Shown here: positions 14,608 through 24,136 of the stretch, one piece after another
Position numbering within the stretch: the first letter of the stretch is position 1
How the letters are laid out: each line of letters opens with the position of its first letter
Origin: Candidatus Dormiibacterota bacterium
Lineage (GTDB): Bacteria; Chloroflexota; Dormibacteria; Aeolococcales; Aeolococcaceae
DNA length: 42,362 nucleotides
Assembly (NCBI GenBank): GCA_003153505.1
Contig: PLZA01000066.1
Coordinates: 1 to 42,362 of the forward strand
Direction of reading: 5' to 3'
Translations under genes and position numbers: made by a program
Notes under the pieces: model-generated
What the model saw: only the letters and a program-made list of their open reading frames with translations
The model's database searches: none
Told to the model about the DNA's origin: nothing

Positions 14608-15426
14608 ATGCCCGGGGGTGACGCGACGAAGGGCGGCGATGACAGTGCGCCGTTCGATGAGATGGCCGAGTGCCGGACCACCATCGGCAGAGTTGACGGG
14701 TCGCTCGAGGACCTCAGGAAATACGGGTTCTCGCTGATCACCACACTGCTGACCGCGAGCGGTATCGCGGCAGGGGTGACGCACACCGGATCGGTGCTCC
14801 CGGTGGCAGCCGGGACGATCATCTTCCTGGTGCTGGTGCTCTTTGGACTCGACATGTATTACTACGTGGTCCTCAGCGGCGCGGTGGAGCGATCCATGGA
14901 CCTCGAGGTCGCGAGCACGCAACGCGTTCGAATCACGACCACCATCAGCGGCTATGCGACGTCGACGCACTCCGTCACGGCGGTCTTCGTGATGTACAGC
15001 GTCTTTGTTGGATTGGCCACGTTCGTCGGATTCGTCGGCGGCGACACGACGGCGCACATCGTTCTTCCGATTGTCGGACCTGTCGCGTTCCTCGTGATGC
15101 TCGGATACTGGCTGTTCGTCCGCGAGACGACGCACCTCCACAAGACTCGAATTCGCGCTCATCCCTCTTTCGTGAAGCCCGGGTGGAACGAGGTGCAAAT
15201 CACGGGCTCGGGGTTCACGCCGAGTACCAAGATCGCCGCGGTCTTTCCGGAAATCCCCAAGGGGGTGTTTCAACTGTCGCCGCACATGTCACCAACATCG
15301 ATGCGGCTGGCCGTCACTCTCCCCGAAGGTGAGATGCTGCCCAGCGAGCTTGCAATCACGTTCGACCCAACCGGGAACAAGAACAACGAGACGATCCGCC
15401 TCATTGTTCGGAACGAGAAGTCCTAG
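14608..15426 (+). CDS. four-helix membrane protein with C-terminal beta domain
   Basis: ATG 14608 is preceded by GGAGGG at 14594-14599 with good spacing; a TTG at 14602 is less likely. The 272-residue protein has hydrophobic segments near residues 42-57, 63-90 (TIIFLVLVLFGLDMYYYVVL), 120-142 and 150-170. A soluble C-terminal ~95 residues follows, starting WNEVQITGSGFTPSTKIAAV, which resembles an IPT/Ig-like beta sandwich. I do not recognise the whole protein. Its stop lies 5 nt from the convergent WS/DGAT gene. Confidence 0.6.
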   Translation: MPGGDATKGGDDSAPFDEMAECRTTIGRVDGSLEDLRKYGFSLITTLLTASGIAAGVTHTGSVLPVAAGTIIFLVLVLFGLDMYYYVVLSGAVERSMDLEVASTQRVRITTTISGYATSTHSVTAVFVMYSVFVGLATFVGFVGGDTTAHIVLPIVGPVAFLVMLGYWLFVRETTHLHKTRIRAHPSFVKPGWNEVQITGSGFTPSTKIAAVFPEIPKGVFQLSPHMSPTSMRLAVTLPEGEMLPSELAITFDPTGNKNNETIRLIVRNEKS

Positions 15427-15431
15427 CTGTA

Positions 15432-16757
15432 TCAGCGCTTGACGAGGTCGCGCAGCTCCCTGGTGATGTCCGCGGTGATCGCGGTCGGGTCGGGCACGAG
15501 TCCCGCGTCGGCGATCACGCCCATCTGGATCTGCCCCGCATACGTCATGACGCTGATGCCGATTCCGAGCATCGCGGACTGGGGGACGAAGAACGTCAGA
15601 TGGCGCAGCTTCCTGCCGGCGAGATAGAGCTCCGCCTCGGGTCCACGGACGTTGGTGACCACCGCGGTCCCCTTGGAGCCGAAGAACCGCACCACCAGTC
15701 GCCGAAGCGTCTGAGGGACGAGTCCGAGAGCCCCGAGCACCTCGAACGTCACTGATGGTTGCGGAGATTGCCGGGCCGCATCCATCCGCTCGTGAACCGC
15801 CGCGAGGCGACCATTCCGGCGAGCGAGCCCGACCGGCATATCGAGAAAGACGAGCCCGAACTGATTGCCCATCGTGCCGTCAGCTGAGCTCGGCCGCATA
15901 TCGACGGGAACCAGCGCGCGGATGTGCTCGGGGACCGAGCTGTCGTGTTTGCGAATGTAGGTGCGAAGCGCCCCTGTCACGGCGGTCACGAGGATGTCGT
16001 TCACGGTGCAGCCCGACTCCTGGCGCAGCGGCCGCAGGCTCTCGAGCGGGAATGGCGCAGTCCACGCGACCTGCTTGGCCCGGCCGAGCGCGCCGCGAAG
16101 CGAGGTGGAGGAGTCGGGCCAGATCGCCGTCAGACGCGCGAGCGTGAACGCGTGCGCGCCCAGGTCCACCAGGCCCTCGACAGCGTGTCGAGGGTCGAGC
16201 GATGGCAGGTGGAAGCCCACATTGCCGTCGCTCATCGGGGTCGCAGTGCGCGGCGAACGGAGCGAGCCGGCGGCGGTCGTCGAGGTTAGGCCCAGGAGCA
16301 CGTGGATGAGCGCGGTGCCGTCCGCGATGCAGTGATGGATGCGCGTCAGCATCACCCCACCGCCGTGGTAGTTCTCGATCAGGTGCGCATCCCAGAGCGG
16401 ACGTGACATGTCCAGCGGGCTGCTCATCAGGTCACCCACGAGGGTGCGCAACTCCGCGTCGCCCCCCGGCGCCGGCAGCGCGATGCTGTGCACGTGCGCA
16501 TCGAGGTTGAACGTCCTGTCGGGTACCCAGCGCGGCGGCCCGAGCGGCGACGCCTCGATTCGCTGCACGAAGCGAGGCTGGTGCAACAGCCGGTGCCGCA
16601 GGGTTGCGAGGAGCTGTTCCCGATCGAGCGGCGCGTCGTAGAAGGCGAGGCTCCCGACCATCATCAGGTTGGTGGGCATCTCCATGTGCAGCCATGCGTT
16701 GTCGACCATCGAGAGCCGCTGTGGCTTGTACCGCTCGAGCGTGGACGCTTGCATCAC
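15432..16757 (-). CDS. WS/DGAT family wax ester synthase / diacylglycerol acyltransferase
   Basis: The 441-residue protein has the active-site motif HHCIADGTALI (HHxxxDG, about residues 137-147), whose second His catalyses acyl transfer from acyl-CoA to a fatty alcohol or diacylglycerol. N-terminal MVDNAWLHMEMPTNLMMVGS, the middle segment SGCTVNDILVTAVTGALR (PLxxxND-type, about 262-279) and the C-terminal SVMTYAGQIQMGVIAD are all family hallmarks. It forms storage lipid (triacylglycerol or wax ester) at the inner membrane surface. The start could be GTG 16757 or ATG 16754. It is convergent with the upstream membrane protein gene and lies 91 nt past the stop of the DUF6056-like gene on the same strand. 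Confidence 0.93.
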   Translation of the reverse strand: MMQASTLERYKPQRLSMVDNAWLHMEMPTNLMMVGSLAFYDAPLDREQLLATLRHRLLHQPRFVQRIEASPLGPPRWVPDRTFNLDAHVHSIALPAPGGDAELRTLVGDLMSSPLDMSRPLWDAHLIENYHGGGVMLTRIHHCIADGTALIHVLLGLTSTTAAGSLRSPRTATPMSDGNVGFHLPSLDPRHAVEGLVDLGAHAFTLARLTAIWPDSSTSLRGALGRAKQVAWTAPFPLESLRPLRQESGCTVNDILVTAVTGALRTYIRKHDSSVPEHIRALVPVDMRPSSADGTMGNQFGLVFLDMPVGLARRNGRLAAVHERMDAARQSPQPSVTFEVLGALGLVPQTLRRLVVRFFGSKGTAVVTNVRGPEAELYLAGRKLRHLTFFVPQSAMLGIGISVMTYAGQIQMGVIADAGLVPDPTAITADITRELRDLVKR

Positions 16758-16848
16758 GTGAACCTCCGCTCTGAGGATTGCCGCTCGGGCGGCGACGTAC
16801 CAGTGCCGGAGGTCATCACGCCGAGGGCACTACGGCTCACCGCGACGA

Positions 16849-18366
16849 TCAGCCCTGCGCGCTGATCGATCCGACGCCGTAGTACGCAGCCTCGCCTTTG
16901 TTGATCCACCAGGCCGGGTCGCGAACCATCTCCTCATAACCTGGATGGCTGAAGACGCCGAGATTCGGGATCGCGCTCGTTGAGGGCACGATCACGGGCG
17001 CGTCTCGCCCGGCAGCGCCTGCCCTCGCCACCCTTTCCTGTGCGTCCTTCACCGCAGCGTATCGGCTGAAGGCACCTCCACCGGCCCAGATGCCCGCCAG
17101 GGTCTGAACGGGAACCGCCGCCGCCAGACATACGACGACCAGCGCCGACGCGGCCACCACCACGGATCGCCACGTCGCGCGTTCCGTTTGGTCAGCGAAC
17201 CGGCGGTCGAATGTCGATTGCAGGCAGCGACCGCATGCCCAGCCGACCACTGCGACCGCACTCACGCCGATGAACACCGGGACGATCTGGGCATAGACGG
17301 GCGTGATCCGAGCTTCGACGTAGGCGGTCGAGGCGAAGGATCCGACCAGCGCGAGGAGTGCGGCGGAAACAACCACGACCACGAGCACCAGGCAGCGTCG
17401 CGCGCTCATGGCGGTCGTCGCGGGCGTGCGCGCGGCCACAAGCGCGATCATCGCCCCAACTGCCAGAACAGCCCACCAGCGAGCAAGAAAGACGTCGTTG
17501 AGGAATTGCAGGGCGAACCCGATCGTCACCCCCGGGAGGGCAACGAGCGATGGACGTGCGCCGATGATCTCGGTGATCACGTTGAAGCGGATGCTGTTTC
17601 CCGGGGCAGCGCCGAGGATGATCAGTGACACCACGGATCCGGCACTCCCGGAGACGAGCAGCCGTCGGGATCGACGCAGGCGGGGCCACGCGTCGAACCG
17701 TGTCACCAGCAGCGCAAGGACCAGCAGGGTGAGTTGCGCTGCGGCGTAGCCCTCGTTGAAGCCACCCGCCAGGAAGGTCACGACACCCGCCGCGGCGATG
17801 CGTCCCGTGGTGGGCGCGTGCGCTGACGAAGCGAGTGCGACAAAGGAGGTGCCCAGCAGCAGCGGGGCAATGTACGCAAGCGATCCCGACATCCAGTAGA
17901 GCGACAGGAATGGATTTGGCGTGAGGTCGATGGTGGTGAAGACGAGTGCCAGGGCCAGCGTGAGGCGTCCGAGCACGCTGATCGCAGGGGTGAGCCCTTT
18001 GACCGCCGCACTGATCGCAACCACCCAGAGCAGCAGCAGCAGTCCGGGCAGCAACCGAACGAAGAACTCATCCAGCAAGAGCCCGGCATCGATCGCGGCG
18101 ATGTATGCGAATCGACCGGTCCAGTGGAAATACTCCCAGACTTGGGAAGCCCAGAATCCGCGCACCCTCAGGCCATCCTTCAAGGTGTAGTCATCGGCCA
18201 CGTACCTGGTGAATCGACCGAGCGACGCGTACACGGCAACGGTCGCGAGCAGGACCGCCGCCAATACCCATGCCGATACCGCCGCGAGCCTTGTTCCAAG
18301 CCCGCGTGAGCCCGGGTCGCCACGCCGTGGAGGAAGTGCCGCCATGCGGATATTCGCCAGACTCAT
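16849..18366 (-). CDS. polytopic membrane protein, DUF6056-like
   Basis: Taken from ATG 18366, the protein is 505 residues with about 11-12 hydrophobic helices. After the first helix it reads RYVADDYTLKDGLRVRGFW and then WEYFHWTGRFAYI. The pattern 'DDY...W.GR.' is typical of DUF6056 and related GT-C-like proteins, where the paired acidic residues sit in the first outer loop. The C-terminal ~60 residues are soluble. A role as a lipid-linked sugar transferase in envelope polysaccharide assembly is plausible by analogy. ATGs at 18381 and 18345 are alternatives. It is divergent from the GT39 gene, with starts 84 nt apart. Confidence 0.68.
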   Translation of the reverse strand: MSLANIRMAALPPRRGDPGSRGLGTRLAAVSAWVLAAVLLATVAVYASLGRFTRYVADDYTLKDGLRVRGFWASQVWEYFHWTGRFAYIAAIDAGLLLDEFFVRLLPGLLLLLWVVAISAAVKGLTPAISVLGRLTLALALVFTTIDLTPNPFLSLYWMSGSLAYIAPLLLGTSFVALASSAHAPTTGRIAAAGVVTFLAGGFNEGYAAAQLTLLVLALLVTRFDAWPRLRRSRRLLVSGSAGSVVSLIILGAAPGNSIRFNVITEIIGARPSLVALPGVTIGFALQFLNDVFLARWWAVLAVGAMIALVAARTPATTAMSARRCLVLVVVVVSAALLALVGSFASTAYVEARITPVYAQIVPVFIGVSAVAVVGWACGRCLQSTFDRRFADQTERATWRSVVVAASALVVVCLAAAVPVQTLAGIWAGGGAFSRYAAVKDAQERVARAGAAGRDAPVIVPSTSAIPNLGVFSHPGYEEMVRDPAWWINKGEAAYYGVGSISAQG

Positions 18367-18449
18367 GCCTGGACCCGACATTACAGCGTCGTCGATTCGC
18401 GAGTGCTGCCGCCACTCCGCGTCGCCCAGTCCGTCACAATCCGGTGAGG

Positions 18450-19925
18450 ATGGCGAGGCCACAGCCCCGTGGTGCGACGTACCTGCTCTATGGAGGCGCA
18501 GCTGCCTTCCTGATCGCGGTGCACCTGGCGACCAACAACATCCTCGGCTTCCATATCGACGAGCTCTACTACATGGCGAGCGGCCGGCACCCGGCGTTCG
18601 GCTACGTCGATTTCCCTCCCATTGTCCCGCTTCTCGCTCGCCTCGAGACCGCGCTGCTCGGGGTCACGCCCTGGACGCTGCGTGTCCTCCCCGCTCTGGT
18701 CGGCGGAGTCAACGTCATCCTCTGCGGTGCGTACGTGCGCAAGCTCGGCGGCTCGCTCAGGCTGCAGGCGCTCGCGCTCCTGATCGGCATCACCGAGCCC
18801 GTGTTCCTCGGCACGTGGCTCTTCCAGACAGTGGTCTTCGATCAGCTCGCGTGGATGCTCTCGCTCTACGCATTTCTCTGCCTTATCAACGATCACCGGC
18901 CGCGCCACTGGATCCTCCTGGGCACGATGCTCGGCATCGGGCTCGAGGTCAAGTACCTCATCCTCCCGCTCGCGCTCGGCATCGCCGTAGCCGTGCTGCT
19001 CACGCCATCGCTGCGACAGGACCTGCGCTCACGGTACCCATGGATCGCGGGGGCGCTCACGCTCCTGATCTGGTCACCGAATGTCGTGTGGCAGATCGCC
19101 AACGGGTTTCCAACGCTCACGTACATCTCCAACCACCAGGGGAGCATCCAATCCGGCGGCGGAGTGGTCGACTACCTGGTGTTCTTCCTGCTTCTTCTCC
19201 TCCTGCTTGCGCCACTCTGGGTGGCCGGTGTCATCACGCTGTTCCGAACGCCCAAGCTCCGTCCCATCGGCATCGCATGCGCCGTGCCGCTCGTCGTCTA
19301 TCTCTTCGTCGGTAAGTTCTACTACCCGGCCCCGACGCTTCCCATCACCATGGCCGCGGGGCTCGTAGCGCTCTCTCATGTGGGGCGGCGAACGCTCCGA
19401 GCAGCGCTCGCCGTGGGCGTCGTGACCGCGAGCCTGCTCGACGGTGTCGCTCTGCTGAAGATCACCGTCCCGCTCACGCCCGCAGACCGTCTGCACGCGA
19501 CCGGCCTCGACATCCAGCAGACGGACTTCGCCGCCACAGTCGGATGGGAGGCGATCACCCAGCAAATGACTGAGATGTACGCGGCACTGTCCACGTCAGA
19601 GCGCGCAACGACGGTCATCGTGTCGTCCGATTACGGCGTCACCGGAGCGCTGGACGTCTATGGGAATCCAAAGCTGCTGCCACAGAGTTTCAGCCCGCAG
19701 TTGAGTGACTTCTTCTGGCTCCCCGCGCATCTTGCAGCGACCGATGCACTGATGGCCGGGTATGCGCCGTCCGATGTTCAGTGGATGTGCACGTCGGCGA
19801 ACATCGTCGGCCATCTCACGGTGTCGTACCAGGTCGTCAATCTCGAGCAGGGGAGTCCGGTCACGTTCTGCAGACTCCGCGCACCGCTGCCGACGCTCTG
19901 GGGAGGACTCCGGAACTTCTCCTGA
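18450..19925 (+). CDS. GT39 (PMT/ArnT-like) membrane glycosyltransferase
   Basis: The 491-residue protein starts at ATG 18450; upstream codons overlap the divergent gene and are not protein-like. After helix 1 the first outer loop has IDELYYMASGRHPAFGYVDF, the 'D-E-x-Y-Y...G.....G.vd.PP' signature of family 39 glycosyltransferases whose Asp/Glu acts as catalytic base. About ten helices follow, including LVFFLLLLLLLAPLWVAGVI. A soluble C-terminal domain of about 130 residues contains two Cys (MCTSANI, TFCRLRAP). It probably transfers a sugar from a polyprenyl-phosphate donor to an envelope lipid or protein on the outer face. Partnership with the divergent DUF6056-like gene is inferred. Confidence 0.88.
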   Translation: MARPQPRGATYLLYGGAAAFLIAVHLATNNILGFHIDELYYMASGRHPAFGYVDFPPIVPLLARLETALLGVTPWTLRVLPALVGGVNVILCGAYVRKLGGSLRLQALALLIGITEPVFLGTWLFQTVVFDQLAWMLSLYAFLCLINDHRPRHWILLGTMLGIGLEVKYLILPLALGIAVAVLLTPSLRQDLRSRYPWIAGALTLLIWSPNVVWQIANGFPTLTYISNHQGSIQSGGGVVDYLVFFLLLLLLLAPLWVAGVITLFRTPKLRPIGIACAVPLVVYLFVGKFYYPAPTLPITMAAGLVALSHVGRRTLRAALAVGVVTASLLDGVALLKITVPLTPADRLHATGLDIQQTDFAATVGWEAITQQMTEMYAALSTSERATTVIVSSDYGVTGALDVYGNPKLLPQSFSPQLSDFFWLPAHLAATDALMAGYAPSDVQWMCTSANIVGHLTVSYQVVNLEQGSPVTFCRLRAPLPTLWGGLRNFS

Positions 19926-19963
19926 TCGGTCAGCAAGACGCGCATGCTCTCGCGAGCAGCCGC

Positions 19964-20317
19964 TCAGCGATCGGGGAGGCGAGTCCTCACGACAGGCCGC
20001 CGCATCGCCGGCTCGAGTGCTTCGGGACTGCTGAAGACACGACGCCACCATGGTGCATCCACATAATCGCGCACCGCGTCCAGTCGCGCCTGCACCAGAG
20101 GCTGGAACGGCCGGTGACGCACTTCGTCGGTCACCGGGTCACCGGGCGGAAAGAAGAACAACCAGCGCCAGGGCGCAGCCTGAAAGCTATCGAGCGTCTG
20201 CTCCGGATCGATGCCCGCCGCGCGACAGGTGGCGACGAATTCCTTCGGTGTTCCCGTGGTCGCAGCATCGAATGCCGCGCGCTCGCGCGCCGTCGGAGGA
20301 ATCGCCCGCTCAGTCAT
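19964..20317 (-). CDS. hypothetical protein, 117 residues
   Basis: I took the ATG at 20317 because residues upstream of it are Arg/Trp-rich and shadow-like. The product is soluble and helical at its start (PPTARERAAFDAATTGTPKE). A distinctive middle segment FQAAPWRWLFFFPPGDPVTD and an aromatic end (DAPWWRRVFSSPEAL) follow. No family is recognised. It is convergent with the GT39 gene. Conserved-looking aromatic blocks suggest a genuine protein. Confidence 0.5.
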   Translation of the reverse strand: MTERAIPPTARERAAFDAATTGTPKEFVATCRAAGIDPEQTLDSFQAAPWRWLFFFPPGDPVTDEVRHRPFQPLVQARLDAVRDYVDAPWWRRVFSSPEALEPAMRRPVVRTRLPDR

Positions 20318-20594
20318 CGCCCGCCATGCCATCGAGCCTAGCAGCCATGTACCGGATGGCGGACGCCCCAACGCCTTCGGTCGAGCAGTACGAGTCGGCT
20401 GCACGATCCAGCGCCGGAGTTGAGCGCACGATCGCACGTCGATCGCAGAATCTCCCCGGCAAACTCTGGTCCAACGTCCTGCGCACTCGGGACGTCGTCC
20501 TCTGGCTCAACCGGCGAACGCGCGCCATCATTGACCCATGCCGTGACATGCGATTGGATCTCTCGCGTGGAGTGATCAATCGCAGCCATCGCCC

Positions 20595-21347
20595 GTGAGG
20601 GCTGCACAAATGAACACTGCGACCAGCGCCTCCGCGGCGCCGCCCGACAACCGAATCCTGCACGCGCTGCCCGTTGACGAGCGCGATCACCTGGCGGGCC
20701 TGCTGCATTACTTTGCGCTGCCCACAAGGACCGTGCTCTTCGAACCGGATCAAGTGATCCGTTTCGTGCACTTTCCGGTCGACGGTGTGATCTCACTGGT
20801 CACACCGCTGGCCGACGGGGGGATCGTCGAGGTCGCGACCATCGGCAACGAGGGTGTCGTCGGCGTGCCTTTCGTTCTGGGAGGCTCGCTCGCCGTGCGC
20901 GCGATCTCTCAGCTCGGCGGACACGGCTTGCGAATGGACGCAACCGCGTTCGTCGCGCAACTCGAACACCTGCCCGTGTTTCGCGAACTCGTCCGACGAT
21001 ACATCCAAGCGTTATTCGGGCAGATCTCGCAGGCGGCCGCCTGCAACCGGCTCCACTCCAACGAGGAGCGGCTGAGCCGCTGGCTGCTGATGAGTCGCGA
21101 CCGAGTCGCCAGCGATACCTTCCCCATCACCCACGAGTTCCTGGGGCAGATGCTCGGGTCGCGGCGAGCGACGGTGACACTGTCAGCGGGTCTCCTCCAG
21201 GCGGCCGGCCTGATTCGCTACCAGCGCGGACACATGACGATCGTCGACGCGGCAGGGCTCGAGGGGGTTTCCTGCGAGTGCTATCGCGTCATCAAAGCGG
21301 CATTGGATCGGGTTTTCGAAAGCCCGGTCGCAACAGCGCTCACCTGA
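20595..21347 (+). CDS. Crp/Fnr family transcriptional regulator
   Basis: The 250-residue protein has an N-terminal cyclic-nucleotide-binding-like beta barrel (about residues 25-140: RTVLFEPDQVIRFVHFPVDG, ISLVTPLADGGIVEVATIGNEGVVG). A dimer helix follows, then a C-terminal winged helix (about 170-225: THEFLGQMLGSRRATVTLSAG as recognition helix). The Cys residues that hold an iron-sulfur cluster in FNR are missing from the N-terminus, and the cAMP-binding RS motif is not obvious, so the effector is unknown. GTG 20595 or ATG 20610 may start it. The 277-nt gap before it holds no other recognisable element. Confidence 0.9.
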   Translation: MRAAQMNTATSASAAPPDNRILHALPVDERDHLAGLLHYFALPTRTVLFEPDQVIRFVHFPVDGVISLVTPLADGGIVEVATIGNEGVVGVPFVLGGSLAVRAISQLGGHGLRMDATAFVAQLEHLPVFRELVRRYIQALFGQISQAAACNRLHSNEERLSRWLLMSRDRVASDTFPITHEFLGQMLGSRRATVTLSAGLLQAAGLIRYQRGHMTIVDAAGLEGVSCECYRVIKAALDRVFESPVATALT

Positions 21348-21409
21348 TCGGACCGTGCAGGCTGTGGACGCCGGCCGTATCCTCGGCTCGATCCACCCGA
21401 TTCCGATGG

Positions 21410-22090
21410 GTGGCGGTAGACGAAGGGCGATACGTGTTCCGGCACCATCAAGAGAAGAAGGCCTACCACGAGTACCAGGCGACGCTGGCCGCGTGGCAGG
21501 CGCAGCGAGATGCGTACGCGAATTTGCTCACCGTGGCCGAGACCTACGCGGGTGAGCCGTCGACGTCGATCCTCCTGAAGCCGGGTGAAGCCGTCTTCGC
21601 GGCGGTGACCGACGTCGCGCTGGTCGAGGACCGGCGCGGGGCCGGCGAGTGGAAGGGCCGATCGCAGGGCTTCTCGATGCCGGTCGCGAGCATCGGCGGG
21701 CGCTCGATTCGATACCGGGTGGGCAGCTCGAGGGGGCACTTCCAGCAGGGAACGCCGACGCCAACGGCGATCGACGTCGGCACCGCCTACATCACCAACC
21801 GGCGAATGATCTTCCAGGGGGCCCGCCAGACGCGCGAGTGCCTCTTCGACAAGCTCGTCGGCTTCCAGCACGACGACGCCATAGGGCAGACGATCTTCTC
21901 GGTGTCGAACCGGCAGAAGCCAACCTGCATCCACTACGGATCGAGCCTCTCCGACTGGTTCGATTTCCGCCTGGATCTCGCCATCGCCCATTACCGCGGC
22001 ACCGTCGACGCGATGGCCCGCGATCTTCGGGCGGACCTGGCGGCGCTGGACTCGAGCGTGCCGGTGCCTCCGCCTCCGCCGACGTCGTGA
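21410..22090 (+). CDS. hypothetical protein with PH-like (lipid or protein binding) domain
   Basis: Likely start is GTG 21410; upstream codons overlap the Crp/Fnr gene. The 226-residue product begins with a charged helix ([23 protein letters not shown] in part). It continues with a beta-rich region whose strand pattern [20 protein letters not shown], then [10 protein letters not shown] and [16 protein letters not shown], resembles bacterial PH-like domains ('G.lyiTn.RllF.g'). A helical tail ends in a PPPPPTS stretch. Function is unknown. The domain resemblance is by eye. Confidence 0.58.
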   Translation: MAVDEGRYVFRHHQEKKAYHEYQATLAAWQAQRDAYANLLTVAETYAGEPSTSILLKPGEAVFAAVTDVALVEDRRGAGEWKGRSQGFSMPVASIGGRSIRYRVGSSRGHFQQGTPTPTAIDVGTAYITNRRMIFQGARQTRECLFDKLVGFQHDDAIGQTIFSVSNRQKPTCIHYGSSLSDWFDFRLDLAIAHYRGTVDAMARDLRADLAALDSSVPVPPPPPTS

Positions 22091-22175
22091 CACGAGAGCA
22101 GCGGCGTGGCCGGCAGCTGACGCGCCTGCTGCACAGGAGCGTCCTCCTCGTCGCGACCGTCATGATCAATCGGCA

Positions 22176-22751
22176 GTGACGGCACGGCACGATAGCACCG
22201 ATCCGATCTCGCCCTTGGTCCGAACCCTGCTGACTGAGCTCGGCGAGGATCCGGCGCGCGCCGGTCTGGTGCAGACGCCCTCGCGCGTTGCCAGCAGCTT
22301 CCGTTATCTGCTGAGCGGCTACGCGCTGAACCTGGAGGATCTCGTCAACGGCGCCATCTTCGACGAGCCGTATTCCGAGATGGTGGTCGTCCGGGACATT
22401 GAGGTGTACAGCCTCTGCGAGCACCACCTCCTGCCTTTTTTCGGCAAGGCCCACGTCGCCTATATCCCCGACGGGCGCATTCTCGGGCTCAGCAAGATCC
22501 CCCGGATCGTCGACATGTTCGCACGCCGCCTCCAGGTCCAGGAGCGGCTGACCACCCAGATCGGCGACGCCCTCCAGTCGATCCTCGAGCCGCAGGGTGT
22601 CGGCGTCGTCGTCGAGGCGATCCACCTCTGCATGGCGATGCGCGGGGTCGAGAAGCAGAACAGCTCGGCCGTCACCTCGTCACTCACCGGCTGCCTGCGC
22701 GACGACGACAAGTCGCGCAACGAGTTCCTGAGCCTGATCGGCCACCGCTAG
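22176..22751 (+). CDS. folE: GTP cyclohydrolase I
   Basis: The 191-residue enzyme converts GTP to 7,8-dihydroneopterin triphosphate, the first step of folate synthesis. The motif [10 protein letters not shown] (about residues 76-85) and HLCMAMRGV (about 149-157) supply the Cys/His/Cys zinc ligands. [21 protein letters not shown] and [11 protein letters not shown] are further family signatures. The start is GTG 22176. Together with RibBA downstream, the window encodes two different GTP cyclohydrolases, which draw on one GTP pool for folate and for riboflavin. Only a small minus-strand gene separates it from rlmN-rib. Confidence 0.96.
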   Translation: MTARHDSTDPISPLVRTLLTELGEDPARAGLVQTPSRVASSFRYLLSGYALNLEDLVNGAIFDEPYSEMVVVRDIEVYSLCEHHLLPFFGKAHVAYIPDGRILGLSKIPRIVDMFARRLQVQERLTTQIGDALQSILEPQGVGVVVEAIHLCMAMRGVEKQNSSAVTSSLTGCLRDDDKSRNEFLSLIGHR

Positions 22752-22757
22752 CGGCGG

Positions 22758-22973
22758 CTATCCAGCTCCGATGGTGATCACTTCGATCCAGATGAGGAAC
22801 ACGCCAAGGGCGAACATCACGGTGCCAAGCGTCACGTGTCCCCAGTGGATCGGTCGCTTGCCACGTCGGGTGCCGATGACCCGGGTGTAGATGCTGAGCC
22901 CGACGATCCCGAGACCACCGGCGACGAGCATGGTCGCGGGCACACCGATGAACGCGCCGAGTACCCCAGTCAT
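22758..22973 (-). CDS. small two-helix membrane protein
   Basis: From ATG 22973 the product is 71 residues. Hydrophobic helices lie at about residues 4-26 (VLGAFIGVPATMLVAGGLGI) and 46-66 (HVTLGTVMFALGVFLIWIEV), with a basic loop (GTRRGKRPIHWG) between them. It is convergent with folE (6 nt apart) and divergent from rlmN. No family is recognised. Confidence 0.6.
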   Translation of the reverse strand: MTGVLGAFIGVPATMLVAGGLGIVGLSIYTRVIGTRRGKRPIHWGHVTLGTVMFALGVFLIWIEVITIGAG

Positions 22974-23029
22974 GCGGGGCAGCCTACGTGGTCGACGTCC
23001 GCCGGCGTGCTCGCCCGTACCATGAAGCG

Positions 23030-24136
23030 ATGCCCACCCGAGCACTCAGCACCGCCGGCGAGTCCGCCGTGGTCGACGCGCTCGGTCGCAACCGCGAGCC
23101 GGCGTGGCGTGCGCGCCAGATTCAGGCGGCCGTCTGGCAGCCCTTCGTCGACGGCTTCGAGGGAATGCGCCAGCTCCCAGCCGCACTGCGTACGGCGCTC
23201 GCGGCGGAGTTCGAGTTCTCGACGCTGACCGTCGACACGGAGATGCCGGCCGACTCCGGGCTGACGCTCAAGCTCCTCTGCCGTCTCGCCGATGGACAGA
23301 CCATCGAAACGGTGGCGATGGAGACCCCGGGACGGGACGACTCCCGGCGCCGCTCGACGGTGTGCGTGAGCAGCCAGGTGGGGTGCGCAGTGGGCTGCCC
23401 GTTCTGCGCGACCGGCCACATGGGGCTGCGGCGCAACTGCAGCCCCGCCGAGATCGTGGATCAGGTGCGCGCTGCCGGAACCGCCCTGCACCGGCGCGGC
23501 CTGGGCCCGGTGACCCACATCGTGTACATGGGGATGGGGGAGCCCCTCGCGAATGTTGCCGCCACCCTGGAGTCGCTCACGGTGCTCACCCGCGACGCGG
23601 GCATCAGCGCCCGGAGGATCACCGTCTCGACAAGCGGCGTCGCGCCCGCCATCGCGCAGCTGGCAGCCGCGGACCTTCCGGTGACGCTCGCGGTGTCACT
23701 CCATGCGGCCACCGACGCGCTCCGCGACCGCCTCGTGCCCATCAACCGCACGTATCCGCTCGGGGTGGTGCTTGACGCGGCCTCCCGCTACGCGGAGCGG
23801 AGCGGCCGGCGCATCAGCTTCGAGTGGTGTCTCATCGGCGGCGTCAACGACTCGATCGAGCAGGCCGAGGGTCTTCGTGACCTTGCCCGGCGTACCCAGG
23901 CGCACATCAACGTCATCCCGATGAACCGCATCGACGGCAGCCCCTGGGGGCCTCCCGAGCCGGAGGTGGCGCGCCGCTTCCTCGCCGCGCTGCAGGGAGC
24001 GCGAGTCACCGTCCGTGACACCCGTGGCGGCGATGCCGATGCGGCCTGCGGCCAGCTCCGTGCCGACCTGGAGGCTCGGCGGATCCTTCGCCCCGACGGC
24101 ACGCTGTCACCGCCTCGGGTGCCGGCGCGAGCGTGA
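23030..24136 (+). CDS. rlmN: RlmN, dual-specificity rRNA/tRNA adenine-C2 methyltransferase
   Basis: The 368-residue radical-SAM enzyme methylates C2 of A2503 in 23S rRNA and of A37 in some tRNAs. [15 protein letters not shown] holds the CxxxCxxC that binds the [4Fe-4S] cluster. [11 protein letters not shown] and the SLHAA segment are SAM and substrate elements. [11 protein letters not shown] near the C-terminus supplies the second catalytic Cys, which carries the methyl-enzyme intermediate. The ATG at 23030 is chosen over earlier codons because the family's N-terminal domain begins there. Its stop overlaps the ribD GTG, so it heads the riboflavin operon. Confidence 0.96.
   Translation: MPTRALSTAGESAVVDALGRNREPAWRARQIQAAVWQPFVDGFEGMRQLPAALRTALAAEFEFSTLTVDTEMPADSGLTLKLLCRLADGQTIETVAMETPGRDDSRRRSTVCVSSQVGCAVGCPFCATGHMGLRRNCSPAEIVDQVRAAGTALHRRGLGPVTHIVYMGMGEPLANVAATLESLTVLTRDAGISARRITVSTSGVAPAIAQLAAADLPVTLAVSLHAATDALRDRLVPINRTYPLGVVLDAASRYAERSGRRISFEWCLIGGVNDSIEQAEGLRDLARRTQAHINVIPMNRIDGSPWGPPEPEVARRFLAALQGARVTVRDTRGGDADAACGQLRADLEARRILRPDGTLSPPRVPARA

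Noticed and set aside
22976..23030. FMN riboswitch ahead of the riboflavin operon
   Set aside because: The leader before rlmN is too short and shows none of the conserved RFN-element blocks; none is seen before ribD or ribE either.
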